From DATLWN01 sp964492895 (GTDB lineage: Bacteria > Pseudomonadota > Zetaproteobacteria > Mariprofundales > Mariprofundaceae): a stretch of DNA of 64,000 nucleotides. Both the position numbers and the translations under genes were made by a program. The DNA is taken from NCBI GenBank assembly GCA_964492895.1, contig CAZBLR010000002.1, positions 62,001 through 126,000 on the forward strand. The letters are read 5' to 3'. Below are positions 17,997 to 26,212 of the stretch, one piece after another. The first letter of the stretch is position 1. Every line of letters begins with the position of its first letter. The notes beneath the pieces were generated by a model that saw only the letters and a list, made by a program, of their open reading frames with translations, was not told the DNA's origin and searched no databases.

Positions 17997-19172
17997 ATGA
18001 GCAAGAAGATCACCGTCGTCGGCGCCGGCTACGTCGGACTGTCGAACGCCATCCTGCTGGCCCAGCATCACGAGGTCGTGGTGCTGGACATCTGCGCGGA
18101 GCGGGTGGACATGGTCAATCGCCGCCATGCGCCGATCGTGGATGCCGAGATCGAGGACTACCTGCAGAACCGGCCGCTACGGCTTTCGGCGACGCTGGAC
18201 CGGCAACAGGCCTACCAGGGTGCCGATGTCGTCATCATCGCCACGCCGACCGACTACGACCCGGAATCGAACTACTTCAACACCGGCTCGGTGGAATCGG
18301 TGATCCGGGATGTCATGCAGTACAATCCAGAGGCGCTGGCGGTCATCAAGTCGACCGTGCCCGTCGGCTTCACCGCCCAGGCGCGCGCGCGCTTCGGCTG
18401 CGAGCGCCTGATCTTCTCGCCGGAGTTCCTGCGCGAGGGCAAGGCGCTGTACGACAACCTGCACCCCTCCCGCATCATCGTCGGCGACGATTCGGACGCA
18501 GCCAGGCAGTTCGCCGGCATGCTGGTCGAGGGCGCCATCGACAAGGACGTGCCGGTGCGCTTCACCGGCGCCACCGAGGCCGAGGCGATCAAGCTGTTCG
18601 CCAACACGTATCTCGCCATGCGCGTCGCCTATTTCAACGAGCTGGACTCCTACGCCCTGGCGCACGGGCTGGATACGCGCCAGATCATCGAGGGCGTGGG
18701 CCTGGACCCGCGCATCGGCGGCCACTACAACAACCCCTCGTTCGGCTACGGCGGCTACTGCCTGCCCAAGGACACGCAGCAGCTGCTGGCCAACTACTTC
18801 GAGGTACCGCAGAACCTGATCCGCGCCATCGTCGATGCGAACAACACGCGCAAGGACTTCATCGCCCAGGACATCCTGAAGCGCAAGCCCGGCGTGGTCG
18901 GCGTCTACCGCCTGGTCATGAAGTCGGGCTCCGACAATTTCCGGGCCTCGTCGGTGCAGGGCGTGATGAAGCGCATCAAGGGCAAGGGCGTCGAGGTCAT
19001 CGTGCACGAACCGGTGTTCGGCGATGCGCATTTCTTCCATTCGCGCGTCGTCAACGATCTCGCCGCCTTCAAGGACGAGGCCGACGTCATCATCGCCAAC
19101 CGCATGGACGCGGACCTGGCCGATGTCGCGCACAAGGTCTACACCCGCGACCTGTTCGGCTGCGACAGCTGA
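17997..19172 (+). CDS. ugd: UDP-glucose 6-dehydrogenase
   Basis: Oxidises UDP-glucose to UDP-glucuronate in two NAD+ steps. The 391-residue protein is of the short enterobacterial type. It has a Rossmann motif GAGYVGLSNA at residues 8-17, IIATPTDYDP, KSTVPVGFT, FSPEFLREG, and the catalytic Cys255 in GYGGYCLPKD. ATG 17997 starts right at the Rossmann strand; the frame is open further upstream without homology. It follows the Mpo1-like gene by 60 bases and could supply UDP-glucuronate to the glycosyltransferase at 13612-16290. Confidence 0.94.
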   Translation: MSKKITVVGAGYVGLSNAILLAQHHEVVVLDICAERVDMVNRRHAPIVDAEIEDYLQNRPLRLSATLDRQQAYQGADVVIIATPTDYDPESNYFNTGSVESVIRDVMQYNPEALAVIKSTVPVGFTAQARARFGCERLIFSPEFLREGKALYDNLHPSRIIVGDDSDAARQFAGMLVEGAIDKDVPVRFTGATEAEAIKLFANTYLAMRVAYFNELDSYALAHGLDTRQIIEGVGLDPRIGGHYNNPSFGYGGYCLPKDTQQLLANYFEVPQNLIRAIVDANNTRKDFIAQDILKRKPGVVGVYRLVMKSGSDNFRASSVQGVMKRIKGKGVEVIVHEPVFGDAHFFHSRVVNDLAAFKDEADVIIANRMDADLADVAHKVYTRDLFGCDS

Positions 19173-19218
19173 GTCGGCGTCAATCGCTGGGCACGGGACA
19201 TGAATCGCCCGGGCTAAG

Positions 19219-19233
19219 GGGGAATTATTCCCC
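19219..19233. repeat. Palindrome GGGGAAT-T-ATTCCCC
   Basis: Perfect 7-bp inverted repeat about a single base, 46 bases after the ugd stop. It could end ugd transcription or be an operator of the receptor gene. Confidence 0.45.
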
Positions 19234-19292
19234 ACCCTTCGGCACAGGGTATTCCCTATAACGGGCTGGAAATAAGCTAAGTGTTCGTTCTT

Positions 19293-19334
19293 ACGTGATT
19301 TCACGTGTCACATCCGATGACTCGGATATGACAC
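19293..19334 (+). promoter_or_regulatory. Two adjoining hairpins upstream of the TonB receptor gene
   Basis: ACGTGA-TT-TCACGT (19293-19306) runs straight into a 13-bp arm pair, GTGTCACATCCGA (19305-19317) and TCGGATATGACAC (19322-19334). The arms close over a TGAC loop with one mismatch. The two structures share bases 19305-19306 and so compete. Together with the next hairpin they fill most of the leader. Confidence 0.5.
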
Positions 19335-19339
19335 ATAAG

Positions 19340-19380
19340 CCTCCCTAGGTTCGCTAAATCACATCACGCACCTAGGGAGG
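19340..19380 (+). promoter_or_regulatory. Hairpin burying the ribosome site of the TonB receptor gene
   Basis: CCTCCCTAGGT (19340-19350) and ACCTAGGGAGG (19370-19380) are perfect 11-bp complements around a 19-base loop. The 3' arm contains the only Shine-Dalgarno-like GGGAGG before ATG 19394, and the 5' arm is its anti-Shine-Dalgarno. Folding would block translation, so this is a candidate ligand- or temperature-controlled switch. Confidence 0.6.
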
Positions 19381-19393
19381 CCTAGTAATTAGT

Positions 19394-21616
19394 ATGTATC
19401 GATCTCTGAAAAAATCAATGCGCACGGCGCTGTTCGCGAGCCTGTGCACGCTTATCGGCGTGCCGGCCGCGTGGAGCGCCCAGTCGTCCGTCGACATCGG
19501 CACGGTGCAGGCGACGGCAACCGGAAACGGCAACGGCACGGCCAACGATACCGCGGCCGGCAATGCACCCTCGAAGACCCCGCTGCACGTCTCGCAGCCG
19601 ACGTCGGTGGTCAGCAAGAAGTTCATCCAGAACAACGTGGTTCCGTCCAGCAACTACGACGAAACGGTCAAGCACACGCCCAGTGTCGCCGCCATCGCCC
19701 CCAACGGCCCCGGCCTGATGGAGAACATGGGCATGAGTATCCGCGGCTTCCAGGACGGGCAGTTCAACGTCACCTTCGACGGCATGCCGTGGGGCGACTC
19801 CAACGACTTCACGCATCACACGACGTCGTATTTCATGTCGCACGACATCACGCAGGCCTCCGTGGACCGCGGCCCGGGTACGGCGGCCACGGTGGGCGAG
19901 GCGACCTTCGGCGGCACCATCAGCCTGCAGTCGCGCGATCCCGGCACCACGACCTCGATCAACCCCTATGCGACGTTCGGCAGCTGGAACACCCAGCTGT
20001 ACGGCCTCGAATTCGATACCGGCGTCATGCCCAATTACCACGGCATGTCGGCCCTGTTCGACTTCGAGAAGCTGACGTCGGACGGCTATCTGACCAACGC
20101 CGGCCAGCGCCGCGAGAACATGTTCATCAAGGCGATGAGCCCGGTCAGCGACGAGACGACCGTCACGGTTGCCGCCATGTACAACCAGGTCAACCAGAAC
20201 GTGCCGGCCGGCAAGTCGATGGCCCAGATCGCCCAGAAAGGATGGAACTGGGGCCTGAGCAACGACCCGACCCAGGAAAACTACGCCGGCTACAACTACG
20301 ACAACATCCACACGGATTTCGAGTACATCGACCTGCAGTCCTACCTGGGCAACGAGTGGAACCTGGACAACAAGCTGTACACCTTCGGCTACTATCATAA
20401 CGGCGCCAACGGCAACGATCCCAGCGGCCTGTCGCGCAACGGCCTGGATACGACCGGCGGCGGCGGTACCGTGATCTACGGCGGCGCCTACGCCAACGAC
20501 GCCATCGGCCAGAAGATGGAGATGATGTACCGCTCCGTCGGCGATTTCTTCCGCCTGGCCAAGGGCACGAGCATCGGCACCATCAACATGGGCCTGTGGT
20601 ACGAGCACCAGTACAACGACCGCTACGAGTACGACGTCAACTGGACGCTGGGCGGGGTCCGCATGGCCAACCTCGCGGGTTCCGGTGCCCCGGCATGGAA
20701 CCGCCTGATGCACGACACCTTCGACAATGCCCAGCCCTACGTGGAGCTGGCCTGGAAGGTCACCCCGAACCTGACCGTCACGCCCGGCGTCAAGTACGCC
20801 TGGTTCCAGCGCCACCTGAACGCCACGGTGAACCAGAAGACGGGCGCGCCGCTGGTCTACACCAAGTCCTGGTCCTCGGTGCTGCCGGCCCTGGATATCC
20901 ACTACAAGATCCAGCCCGGCTGGGTGGCCTACGCCCAGGTGGCGAAGGGCTTTTTGGCGCCGAATCTGAACACGTTCTACGTGACCAATCCGTCCGCCAG
21001 CGACTTCAAGCCTGAGCAGACCTGGAACTATCAGGTCGGCACCACGTGGAACAGCAAGCGCCTGACCCTGTCGGCCGACGCCTACTACATCGACTTCAAC
21101 AACCTGGTCGGCAGCAAGAACGTCGGCGGCGTCACGGTGTTCTACAACAACGGCGGCGTGATCTACAAGGGTCTCGAAGCCGAGGGCACCGTGTATGTCG
21201 GCGATGGGTTCAGCGTCTATGCCAACGGCAGCGTGAACAGCGCCAAAACCAAGGATACGAAGCAGTGGGTGCCGTATGCACCGGACGCCACGGCCGCGGG
21301 CGGCATCCTGTACGACCACAACGGCTGGAACGCCTCGCTGATGGACAAGTACATCGGCAAGAGCTACGGCGATGTCGGCCAGGCCTATCCGATCAGCGCC
21401 TACGGCGTGATGGACGGGACGCTCGGCTACACCCTGGCGGGTGACGACGCACCGGGCTGGCTGCAGAAGGCCCGGATCAACCTGCAGGTCAACAACGTGC
21501 TGGACAAGAAGGGCATCAGCACCTTCTTCGGCAACGCAGGGGATTCCGCCGGTACGCCTTTGTACTGGACCATCCCGGAGCGCAGCTACTTCGTGACCCT
21601 GTCGGCGCATCTCTGA
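19394..21616 (+). CDS. TonB-dependent outer-membrane receptor
   Basis: 740-residue receptor. The signal peptide ends after AWSA (about residue 28). The plug domain spans roughly 70-190, including MSIRGFQDGQFNVTFDGMP and GEATFGGTISL. A beta-barrel follows, ending with an aromatic-containing last strand (YFVTLSAHL). A TonB-box-like VDIGTVQA lies near the mature N-terminus. The barrel contains QVAKGFLAPNLNTFY and QTWNYQVGTTW, common to siderophore-type receptors. The ligand is not readable; the following ExbB, ExbD, TonB, ferric ABC and FTR1-like genes suggest iron. Confidence 0.9.
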   Translation: MYRSLKKSMRTALFASLCTLIGVPAAWSAQSSVDIGTVQATATGNGNGTANDTAAGNAPSKTPLHVSQPTSVVSKKFIQNNVVPSSNYDETVKHTPSVAAIAPNGPGLMENMGMSIRGFQDGQFNVTFDGMPWGDSNDFTHHTTSYFMSHDITQASVDRGPGTAATVGEATFGGTISLQSRDPGTTTSINPYATFGSWNTQLYGLEFDTGVMPNYHGMSALFDFEKLTSDGYLTNAGQRRENMFIKAMSPVSDETTVTVAAMYNQVNQNVPAGKSMAQIAQKGWNWGLSNDPTQENYAGYNYDNIHTDFEYIDLQSYLGNEWNLDNKLYTFGYYHNGANGNDPSGLSRNGLDTTGGGGTVIYGGAYANDAIGQKMEMMYRSVGDFFRLAKGTSIGTINMGLWYEHQYNDRYEYDVNWTLGGVRMANLAGSGAPAWNRLMHDTFDNAQPYVELAWKVTPNLTVTPGVKYAWFQRHLNATVNQKTGAPLVYTKSWSSVLPALDIHYKIQPGWVAYAQVAKGFLAPNLNTFYVTNPSASDFKPEQTWNYQVGTTWNSKRLTLSADAYYIDFNNLVGSKNVGGVTVFYNNGGVIYKGLEAEGTVYVGDGFSVYANGSVNSAKTKDTKQWVPYAPDATAAGGILYDHNGWNASLMDKYIGKSYGDVGQAYPISAYGVMDGTLGYTLAGDDAPGWLQKARINLQVNNVLDKKGISTFFGNAGDSAGTPLYWTIPERSYFVTLSAHL

Positions 21617-21632
21617 TCGCCGACGAACGCAG

Positions 21633-21704
21633 GCCGGCGGGCCAGGGCCGCCGGCAATGATGCAACCAGTCCGTCGCTCGGATCGTCCCTGATCCGAGCG
21701 GCGG
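21633..21704. repeat. Two tandem hairpins between the receptor and exbB genes
   Basis: GCCGGCGG / CCGCCGGC (21633-21655, 7-base loop) is followed by a 14-bp stem with CCGTCGCTCGGATC (21671-21684) and GATCCGAGCGGCGG (21691-21704), one wobble pair and a 6-base loop. There is no T-run after either. They may uncouple receptor and exbB levels by mRNA stability or partial termination. Confidence 0.5.
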
Positions 21705-21763
21705 TCCGGTTGTTCATCGGTTCGTGGAACCGGTGAGCCCCTGAATGTTGATAGGAGTACTGC

Positions 21764-22453
21764 ATGACCATCGATCGCTTTATCCATATCGCCTCCGCCT
21801 CGGGAGGCATTCTCTATATCATGGCCGTGGTGCTGCTGGTGGCACTGACCGTGATCGTCGAACGCAGCTGGTACCTGAAACGGGTGATCCGCATGGGGGG
21901 TGCCATCTCGCACGCCATCTCGTCGCTGCATCATCTCGACAGGAATTCGATCGCGGAGCTGTCGCTGCGTGCGGATCGCTTCCCCCACGGCGCCCTGTTG
22001 TCGGTGCCGTTGCGCTATCCCGAGGTCCGCGATCCCAATCGCCTGTCGGAACTGCTGGAAGAGTCCATCCTGTGGCAGGCGCCGAGGATCGATCATAGCC
22101 TGTGGCTGCTCGACACCATCGTGACCCTGGCGCCGCTGCTCGGCCTGCTGGGCACGATCATCGGCATGTTCAACGCCTTCCAGGTCCTGGGCAGTGCCGG
22201 AAGCGCGCCCACCCAGATCACCGGCGGTGTCGCCGAGGCCCTGGTCGCCACCGCCAGCGGCCTGTTCATCGCCATCGTCGGCCTGGTCTTCTTCAACGGC
22301 CTCAGCAACCACGTGCGCCTGATCATCCACCAGCTGGAAACCATCAAGGTCATGCTGGTCAACCGGCTGGCCACACCGCGCAAGCCGATCGGCGTCGAGG
22401 CCGGGGAGAGCACGGCCCAGCCGGCCTTCGCCCCGGATGCGGAGGCCGCCTGA
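21764..22453 (+). CDS. exbB: ExbB-like proton channel subunit
   Basis: 229-residue MotA/TolQ/ExbB family protein that uses the proton gradient to energise TonB. The first membrane helix is near residues 13-37. A cytosolic loop follows, then two helices in the conserved C-terminal half (DTIVTLAPLLGLLGTIIGM and LVATASGLFIAIVGLVFFN). An AGGAG site precedes ATG 21764. It is the first gene of exbB-exbD-tonB. Confidence 0.93.
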   Translation: MTIDRFIHIASASGGILYIMAVVLLVALTVIVERSWYLKRVIRMGGAISHAISSLHHLDRNSIAELSLRADRFPHGALLSVPLRYPEVRDPNRLSELLEESILWQAPRIDHSLWLLDTIVTLAPLLGLLGTIIGMFNAFQVLGSAGSAPTQITGGVAEALVATASGLFIAIVGLVFFNGLSNHVRLIIHQLETIKVMLVNRLATPRKPIGVEAGESTAQPAFAPDAEAA

Positions 22454-22455
22454 CC

Positions 22456-22851
22456 ATGCGCTATTTCGAGGCACGCAAGGCGCGCATCGAGATCATTCCG
22501 ATGATCGACATCATGTTCTTCCTGCTGGTGTTCTTCATCATGATCACCCTGAAGATGATTCCGAACACGGGCATCTCCTCGCAGCTGCCGCAGAGCAGCA
22601 CGGCCCAGGAGCTGAACCACCCGAAGGTGATCGTCAGCCTGCTCGCCGACGGGGGGATCGAGGTGCAAGGCCGCAAGCTGACGCCGGCGGCCCTGACCGC
22701 GCTGCTCGCGGCGGAGCCGGATCCGGCGAAGGCGGTGGTCACCATCGCCGGTGCCAGATCGACCTCGCTGCAGAACCTGCTTGCCGTCATGGACGCCTGC
22801 CGCAAGGCCGGGGTGACTGAGATCGGCGTCGCCGCCAGGCAGGCGCACTGA
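22456..22851 (+). CDS. exbD: ExbD-like protein
   Basis: 131-residue partner of ExbB. A short basic N-terminus leads to one membrane helix, IPMIDIMFFLLVFFIM, with the conserved proton-carrying Asp, then a periplasmic domain. It starts two bases after the exbB stop. The motif PMIDIMFFLLVFF is shared with TolR, but the following tonB gene favours ExbD. Confidence 0.92.
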   Translation: MRYFEARKARIEIIPMIDIMFFLLVFFIMITLKMIPNTGISSQLPQSSTAQELNHPKVIVSLLADGGIEVQGRKLTPAALTALLAAEPDPAKAVVTIAGARSTSLQNLLAVMDACRKAGVTEIGVAARQAH

Positions 22852-22852
22852 G

Positions 22853-23545
22853 GTGGCGGCACTGGACGAGGGTTTTCATCACCGGCCTTTCGAGCAGGAG
22901 GGACTGCACCGGGCTGCCGGATTCGCCGTGCTGCTGGAGTGCCTGCTGGTGGCCGTCATCCTGTGGTGGATGATGGACGGGCATCACATCGCGCCGGCCG
23001 CGGTCAAGGCGCCGATGCGCGTCTCGCTGGTCACACTGCCGCCGGCAAAGCCGAAGCCGACCCCGCCGAAGCCGGTTGTGCCCAAACCGAAACCGAAGCC
23101 GCTGCCCAAACCCAAGCCGGTCCAGCACGTCCATGCGAAGCGGGCACCGATGGCGAAGCCGGTACCCAGGCCGCCGCTTCCCACGCCGGTGGTGAAGAAG
23201 ACACCGCCCCCGCCCCCGCCGCAGCCCGTCGAGGCGGTGGCGGCGAGCCCCGACGAGATGGCGCAGTTCGAGGCCCGGGTCAATGCGGCCGTGCAGGCAG
23301 CAGTCCGTTACCCGCCGGCGGCCCGCATGCTGCACCGCCAGGGACGGGTGCGGGTGGGATTCGACTACCTGGACGGCGTCGTCAGCAACGTGCTGCTGGT
23401 GGCATCGAGCGGCATCCCGTCGCTCGATACCGCCGCCCTTGCCGCCGTGCAAAGCGCCCGTTACCCGCCGCCGCTGGCGCAGCTGCGGAAGCATCGGCTG
23501 CACATGACCGTGTGGGTCCGGTTCCGCGAAACGGATGACGATTGA
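22853..23545 (+). CDS. tonB: TonB energy transducer
   Basis: 230-residue protein with a GTG start one base after the exbD stop. The N-terminal membrane anchor is near residues 20-42. A long Pro-Lys spacer follows (many KPKP and PPPP units, residues 60-125). The C-terminal TonB domain has AVRYPPAARMLHRQGRV, VRVGFDY and SARYPPPL. The spacer can span the periplasm to reach the receptor at 19394-21616. Confidence 0.92.
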   Translation: MAALDEGFHHRPFEQEGLHRAAGFAVLLECLLVAVILWWMMDGHHIAPAAVKAPMRVSLVTLPPAKPKPTPPKPVVPKPKPKPLPKPKPVQHVHAKRAPMAKPVPRPPLPTPVVKKTPPPPPPQPVEAVAASPDEMAQFEARVNAAVQAAVRYPPAARMLHRQGRVRVGFDYLDGVVSNVLLVASSGIPSLDTAALAAVQSARYPPPLAQLRKHRLHMTVWVRFRETDDD

Positions 23546-23570
23546 TCGATAGGCATAGAGGAGAGACTTC

Positions 23571-24593
23571 ATGAAGCGGATCTGGATACCGGTAACCCTG
23601 CTCGTCGCCATCATTGGCGGCAGTGTCTGGGCCTTGTGGCCACGTAGCCAGCAGGGGCTGGTTCTCTATAACGCGGTGGACTACGGCGCCGACGTGGCGG
23701 CGGCCTTTACCAAGGAGACGGGCATCAAGGTGACGGTGATCGAGCTTACGACCGGGGCCCTGCTCGCGAAGATCTCAGCCGAAGGACGCCGTCCGGCCTG
23801 GGCGCTGGCCTGGTTCGATGGCGATCTGGCGGCAGCAGCGCTGGATCACGCAGGGCTCGTGTCGCAGCATACCCTGCCGTCGTCTCTGCCATGGACGAAG
23901 GAGGGGCGCTCCCTGATCCCGGCCGATGGCAGCTACACACCGACCGGCCTGACTCTGGCCGGTGCATTTACCTACCACCCGGCCGTGCTGTCCAACCCAC
24001 CGCAAACCTGGACCGATCTGGAGAATCCGGCTTTGCACGGTGAAATCGGCATGAACAATCCCTCTATCTCCGGCCCCATGTATCCGATGCTGGCGGGCAT
24101 GCTGGCACAGGGCGGTGGCTGGCCCAGGGGGCAGGCGTTTGTCATGAAGTTGAAGGACAATGGCCTGCACGTCTATGCCAAGAACAAGGCGACGCTGGCC
24201 GCTCTCAGGGAAGGCGATATCAAGGTGGCGATCACGCAGTCATCGGCCGCCTGGTATCTGGCGTCCAAGGATCCGACCCTGCGCGTGCGCATTCCGAAGC
24301 CTGCGTTCGCGCTGCCCAGCGTGCTGGTCGTGGCGGCCGGGATTCCATCGCAACAGAAGGCTGCCGCCGAGCGTTTCATCCGCTTCGCGATGACGCATGA
24401 CATCCAGAAGCTGCGTATCGGCGAGGGTGAGGGGGACAGCTATTATTGGCCGCTGACCTCCGATGCCCCCCAACCGAAAGCGGGAATGCCAGCCCTGGAT
24501 ACATTGTCGATCAAGCGCCTTGATCCCGAGCATTGGGGTCCGATCGAGCCGCAGGTCAACCAATGGTTTAGCCAGGCGATCATCGGCCAATGA
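23571..24593 (+). CDS. Ferric-type ABC transporter substrate-binding protein
   Basis: 340-residue extracytoplasmic binding protein of family 1 (FbpA/FutA-like). An N-terminal membrane helix or uncleaved signal (WIPVTLLVAIIGGSVWALW) precedes LVLYNAVDYGADVAAAFTKE, the typical first strand and helix. Family features include the TGALLAKI segment, the TWTDLENPALHGEIGMNNP hinge and a C-terminal helical end. No lipobox is visible. Iron(III) is the likely cargo from context, though thiamine or 2-aminoethylphosphonate binders are related. It overlaps the permease start by 4 bases. Confidence 0.85.
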   Translation: MKRIWIPVTLLVAIIGGSVWALWPRSQQGLVLYNAVDYGADVAAAFTKETGIKVTVIELTTGALLAKISAEGRRPAWALAWFDGDLAAAALDHAGLVSQHTLPSSLPWTKEGRSLIPADGSYTPTGLTLAGAFTYHPAVLSNPPQTWTDLENPALHGEIGMNNPSISGPMYPMLAGMLAQGGGWPRGQAFVMKLKDNGLHVYAKNKATLAALREGDIKVAITQSSAAWYLASKDPTLRVRIPKPAFALPSVLVVAAGIPSQQKAAAERFIRFAMTHDIQKLRIGEGEGDSYYWPLTSDAPQPKAGMPALDTLSIKRLDPEHWGPIEPQVNQWFSQAIIGQ

Positions 24594-26212
24594 GCATCGT
24601 TTCGGTGCATAAGGCCAGGCGGGCAGCTTTCTCCAGCCTGCTGTTCCTGGTGTTTGCAGGCTTGTTCGCCTATCCCATCGCCCGCCTGTTGTTGATGCCG
24701 TGGATTCCGGCCCTGGAACCGGTCGGCGGCATCGGTGTGCACGCGTCCACCATTGGGCTATCGGCAGACGCCATCGTCAATACCATTCGCCTGGGGCTGG
24801 CCAGCACGCTGGTGGCGGTGCCGCTTGGCCTTGGCTTCGGTTGGCTGCTGGAACGCCGGCATTGGCGTGGCAAGAGCCTGTTTATGCTGACGCTGTGGTT
24901 GATCTTCCTGACCCCCAGTTATCTGCTGACCACTGGCTGGCAGATCGTGTTCTCGCTGCCGATGCTGCATCACGGACACCTGGCCCAATTGTTCTTCGGT
25001 CAGGCGGGCATCATTGCATTGCTTGGCCTGAAAGGGCTCCCATTCGCCTGCCTGGCGGCGCGCGGAAGCTGGCGCGCCATCGGTACCGAGATCGTCGATG
25101 CCGCGCGTATTCATGTTGCCGGCGCATGGCAGCGGCACGGCGTGCTGCTGCGACTGTTGTTGCCGGCGGTCGGCTCCGCCTTCGCGATCGTGTTCATCGA
25201 GAGTATCCAGGAATTCGGCATCCCGGCCACGCTGGGGGCACAGATTCACCTGCCCATCATCACCTACGCCATCTATGAGCGCCTGGCCATGACGCCGGTG
25301 GATTTCACCCATGCCGCTTTGCTGAGCTGGACCCTGGTCGTGCTCGCGGCTGGTGCCGCCTCCGCACACTTCTATCTCGGCAGACGTTTCGGCAGCGCGC
25401 TGGTGCATGGGCGGCAGCGCCAAAGCGTACCGCCAGGCTGCGGTCGCGCGGAAGGCGCCGTCGCCGGCGTCGCGGCCACGGCACTCTTCACCTTCGGTAT
25501 CGCCATGCCGGGGGCGGCCATCATCCACGCCGCACTGTGGCAAATCGATCCGTATGCGTCCGTGCCGGTGCCGTGGCACACCCTGCTCTATTCGACGCTG
25601 TATGCATCCATCGCCGCCCTGCTCGCCGTATCCGTGGCGATGCTGCTGATTTCCGGGCAAAGGCGCGCACGTGGCGGCATGGCGCATATGGCGGACGCGA
25701 TGACGCTGGGCAACATGGCCATTCCGGGGCTGGTGCTGGGTGCGGCCTACATCATCGCCTTCAATGATTCATGGTTGCCCCTGTACGGTACGCCCACCTT
25801 GCTGGTCATCGCCTATGTGGCAGCGCAGGTGCCGGTGCTGGTGCGTTTTCTTCAGGCGCCGATGGGGCAGGTGCACGCCAGCATGTCGGATGCCGCTCGC
25901 CTGCACGGGATGCCATGGGTCAACCGGGTCGCGGATATCCAGGCGCCGTTGCTGATGTCACCGTTTTTGTGGGGGTGGACGATGGCCTTCGGCCAGGTGT
26001 TCTTCGAGCTGCCGATATCCGAACTGCTGTATCCCGCCGGCCGCGCACCCGTGGGCGTGGCCATCGTCACCCTCAATCAAAAACTCCACTACACGGCGGA
26101 GGCACGCCTGGCCCTGGCCGGCATCGCATTGTCGCTTGCCGTAGCCGGTTTCATGGCGCTCATGCTGCGCTTCGCCATGGTTCCGAATATGGCCAAGGAG
26201 CAGGCTGCGTGA
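24590..26212 (+). CDS. Ferric-type ABC transporter permease (two fused permease domains)
   Basis: 540-residue inner-membrane protein with about 12 helices, made of two tandem binding-protein-dependent permease domains as in FbpB. The EAA-like loops read GTEIVDAARIHVAGAWQRHG in the first half and MSDAARLHGMPWVNRVADI in the second. ATG 24590 overlaps the binding-protein stop and the end overlaps the ATPase start (GTGA). Third-position GC looks a little lower across 23571-27273 than in flanking genes, by eye. Confidence 0.9.
   Translation: MSIVSVHKARRAAFSSLLFLVFAGLFAYPIARLLLMPWIPALEPVGGIGVHASTIGLSADAIVNTIRLGLASTLVAVPLGLGFGWLLERRHWRGKSLFMLTLWLIFLTPSYLLTTGWQIVFSLPMLHHGHLAQLFFGQAGIIALLGLKGLPFACLAARGSWRAIGTEIVDAARIHVAGAWQRHGVLLRLLLPAVGSAFAIVFIESIQEFGIPATLGAQIHLPIITYAIYERLAMTPVDFTHAALLSWTLVVLAAGAASAHFYLGRRFGSALVHGRQRQSVPPGCGRAEGAVAGVAATALFTFGIAMPGAAIIHAALWQIDPYASVPVPWHTLLYSTLYASIAALLAVSVAMLLISGQRRARGGMAHMADAMTLGNMAIPGLVLGAAYIIAFNDSWLPLYGTPTLLVIAYVAAQVPVLVRFLQAPMGQVHASMSDAARLHGMPWVNRVADIQAPLLMSPFLWGWTMAFGQVFFELPISELLYPAGRAPVGVAIVTLNQKLHYTAEARLALAGIALSLAVAGFMALMLRFAMVPNMAKEQAA

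Noticed and set aside
19173..19393. Cobalamin riboswitch before the TonB receptor
   Set aside because: No B12-box-like GCCACTG core is present; the structure does not match any riboswitch I can recall.
19173..19393. Fur box before the TonB receptor
   Set aside because: No GATAATGATAATCATTATC-like repeat; palindromes present are of other sequence.
19415..22474. Open frame of 1019 codons on the minus strand
   Set aside because: Antisense shadow of the TonB receptor and exbB; no motifs, and it crosses two real genes.
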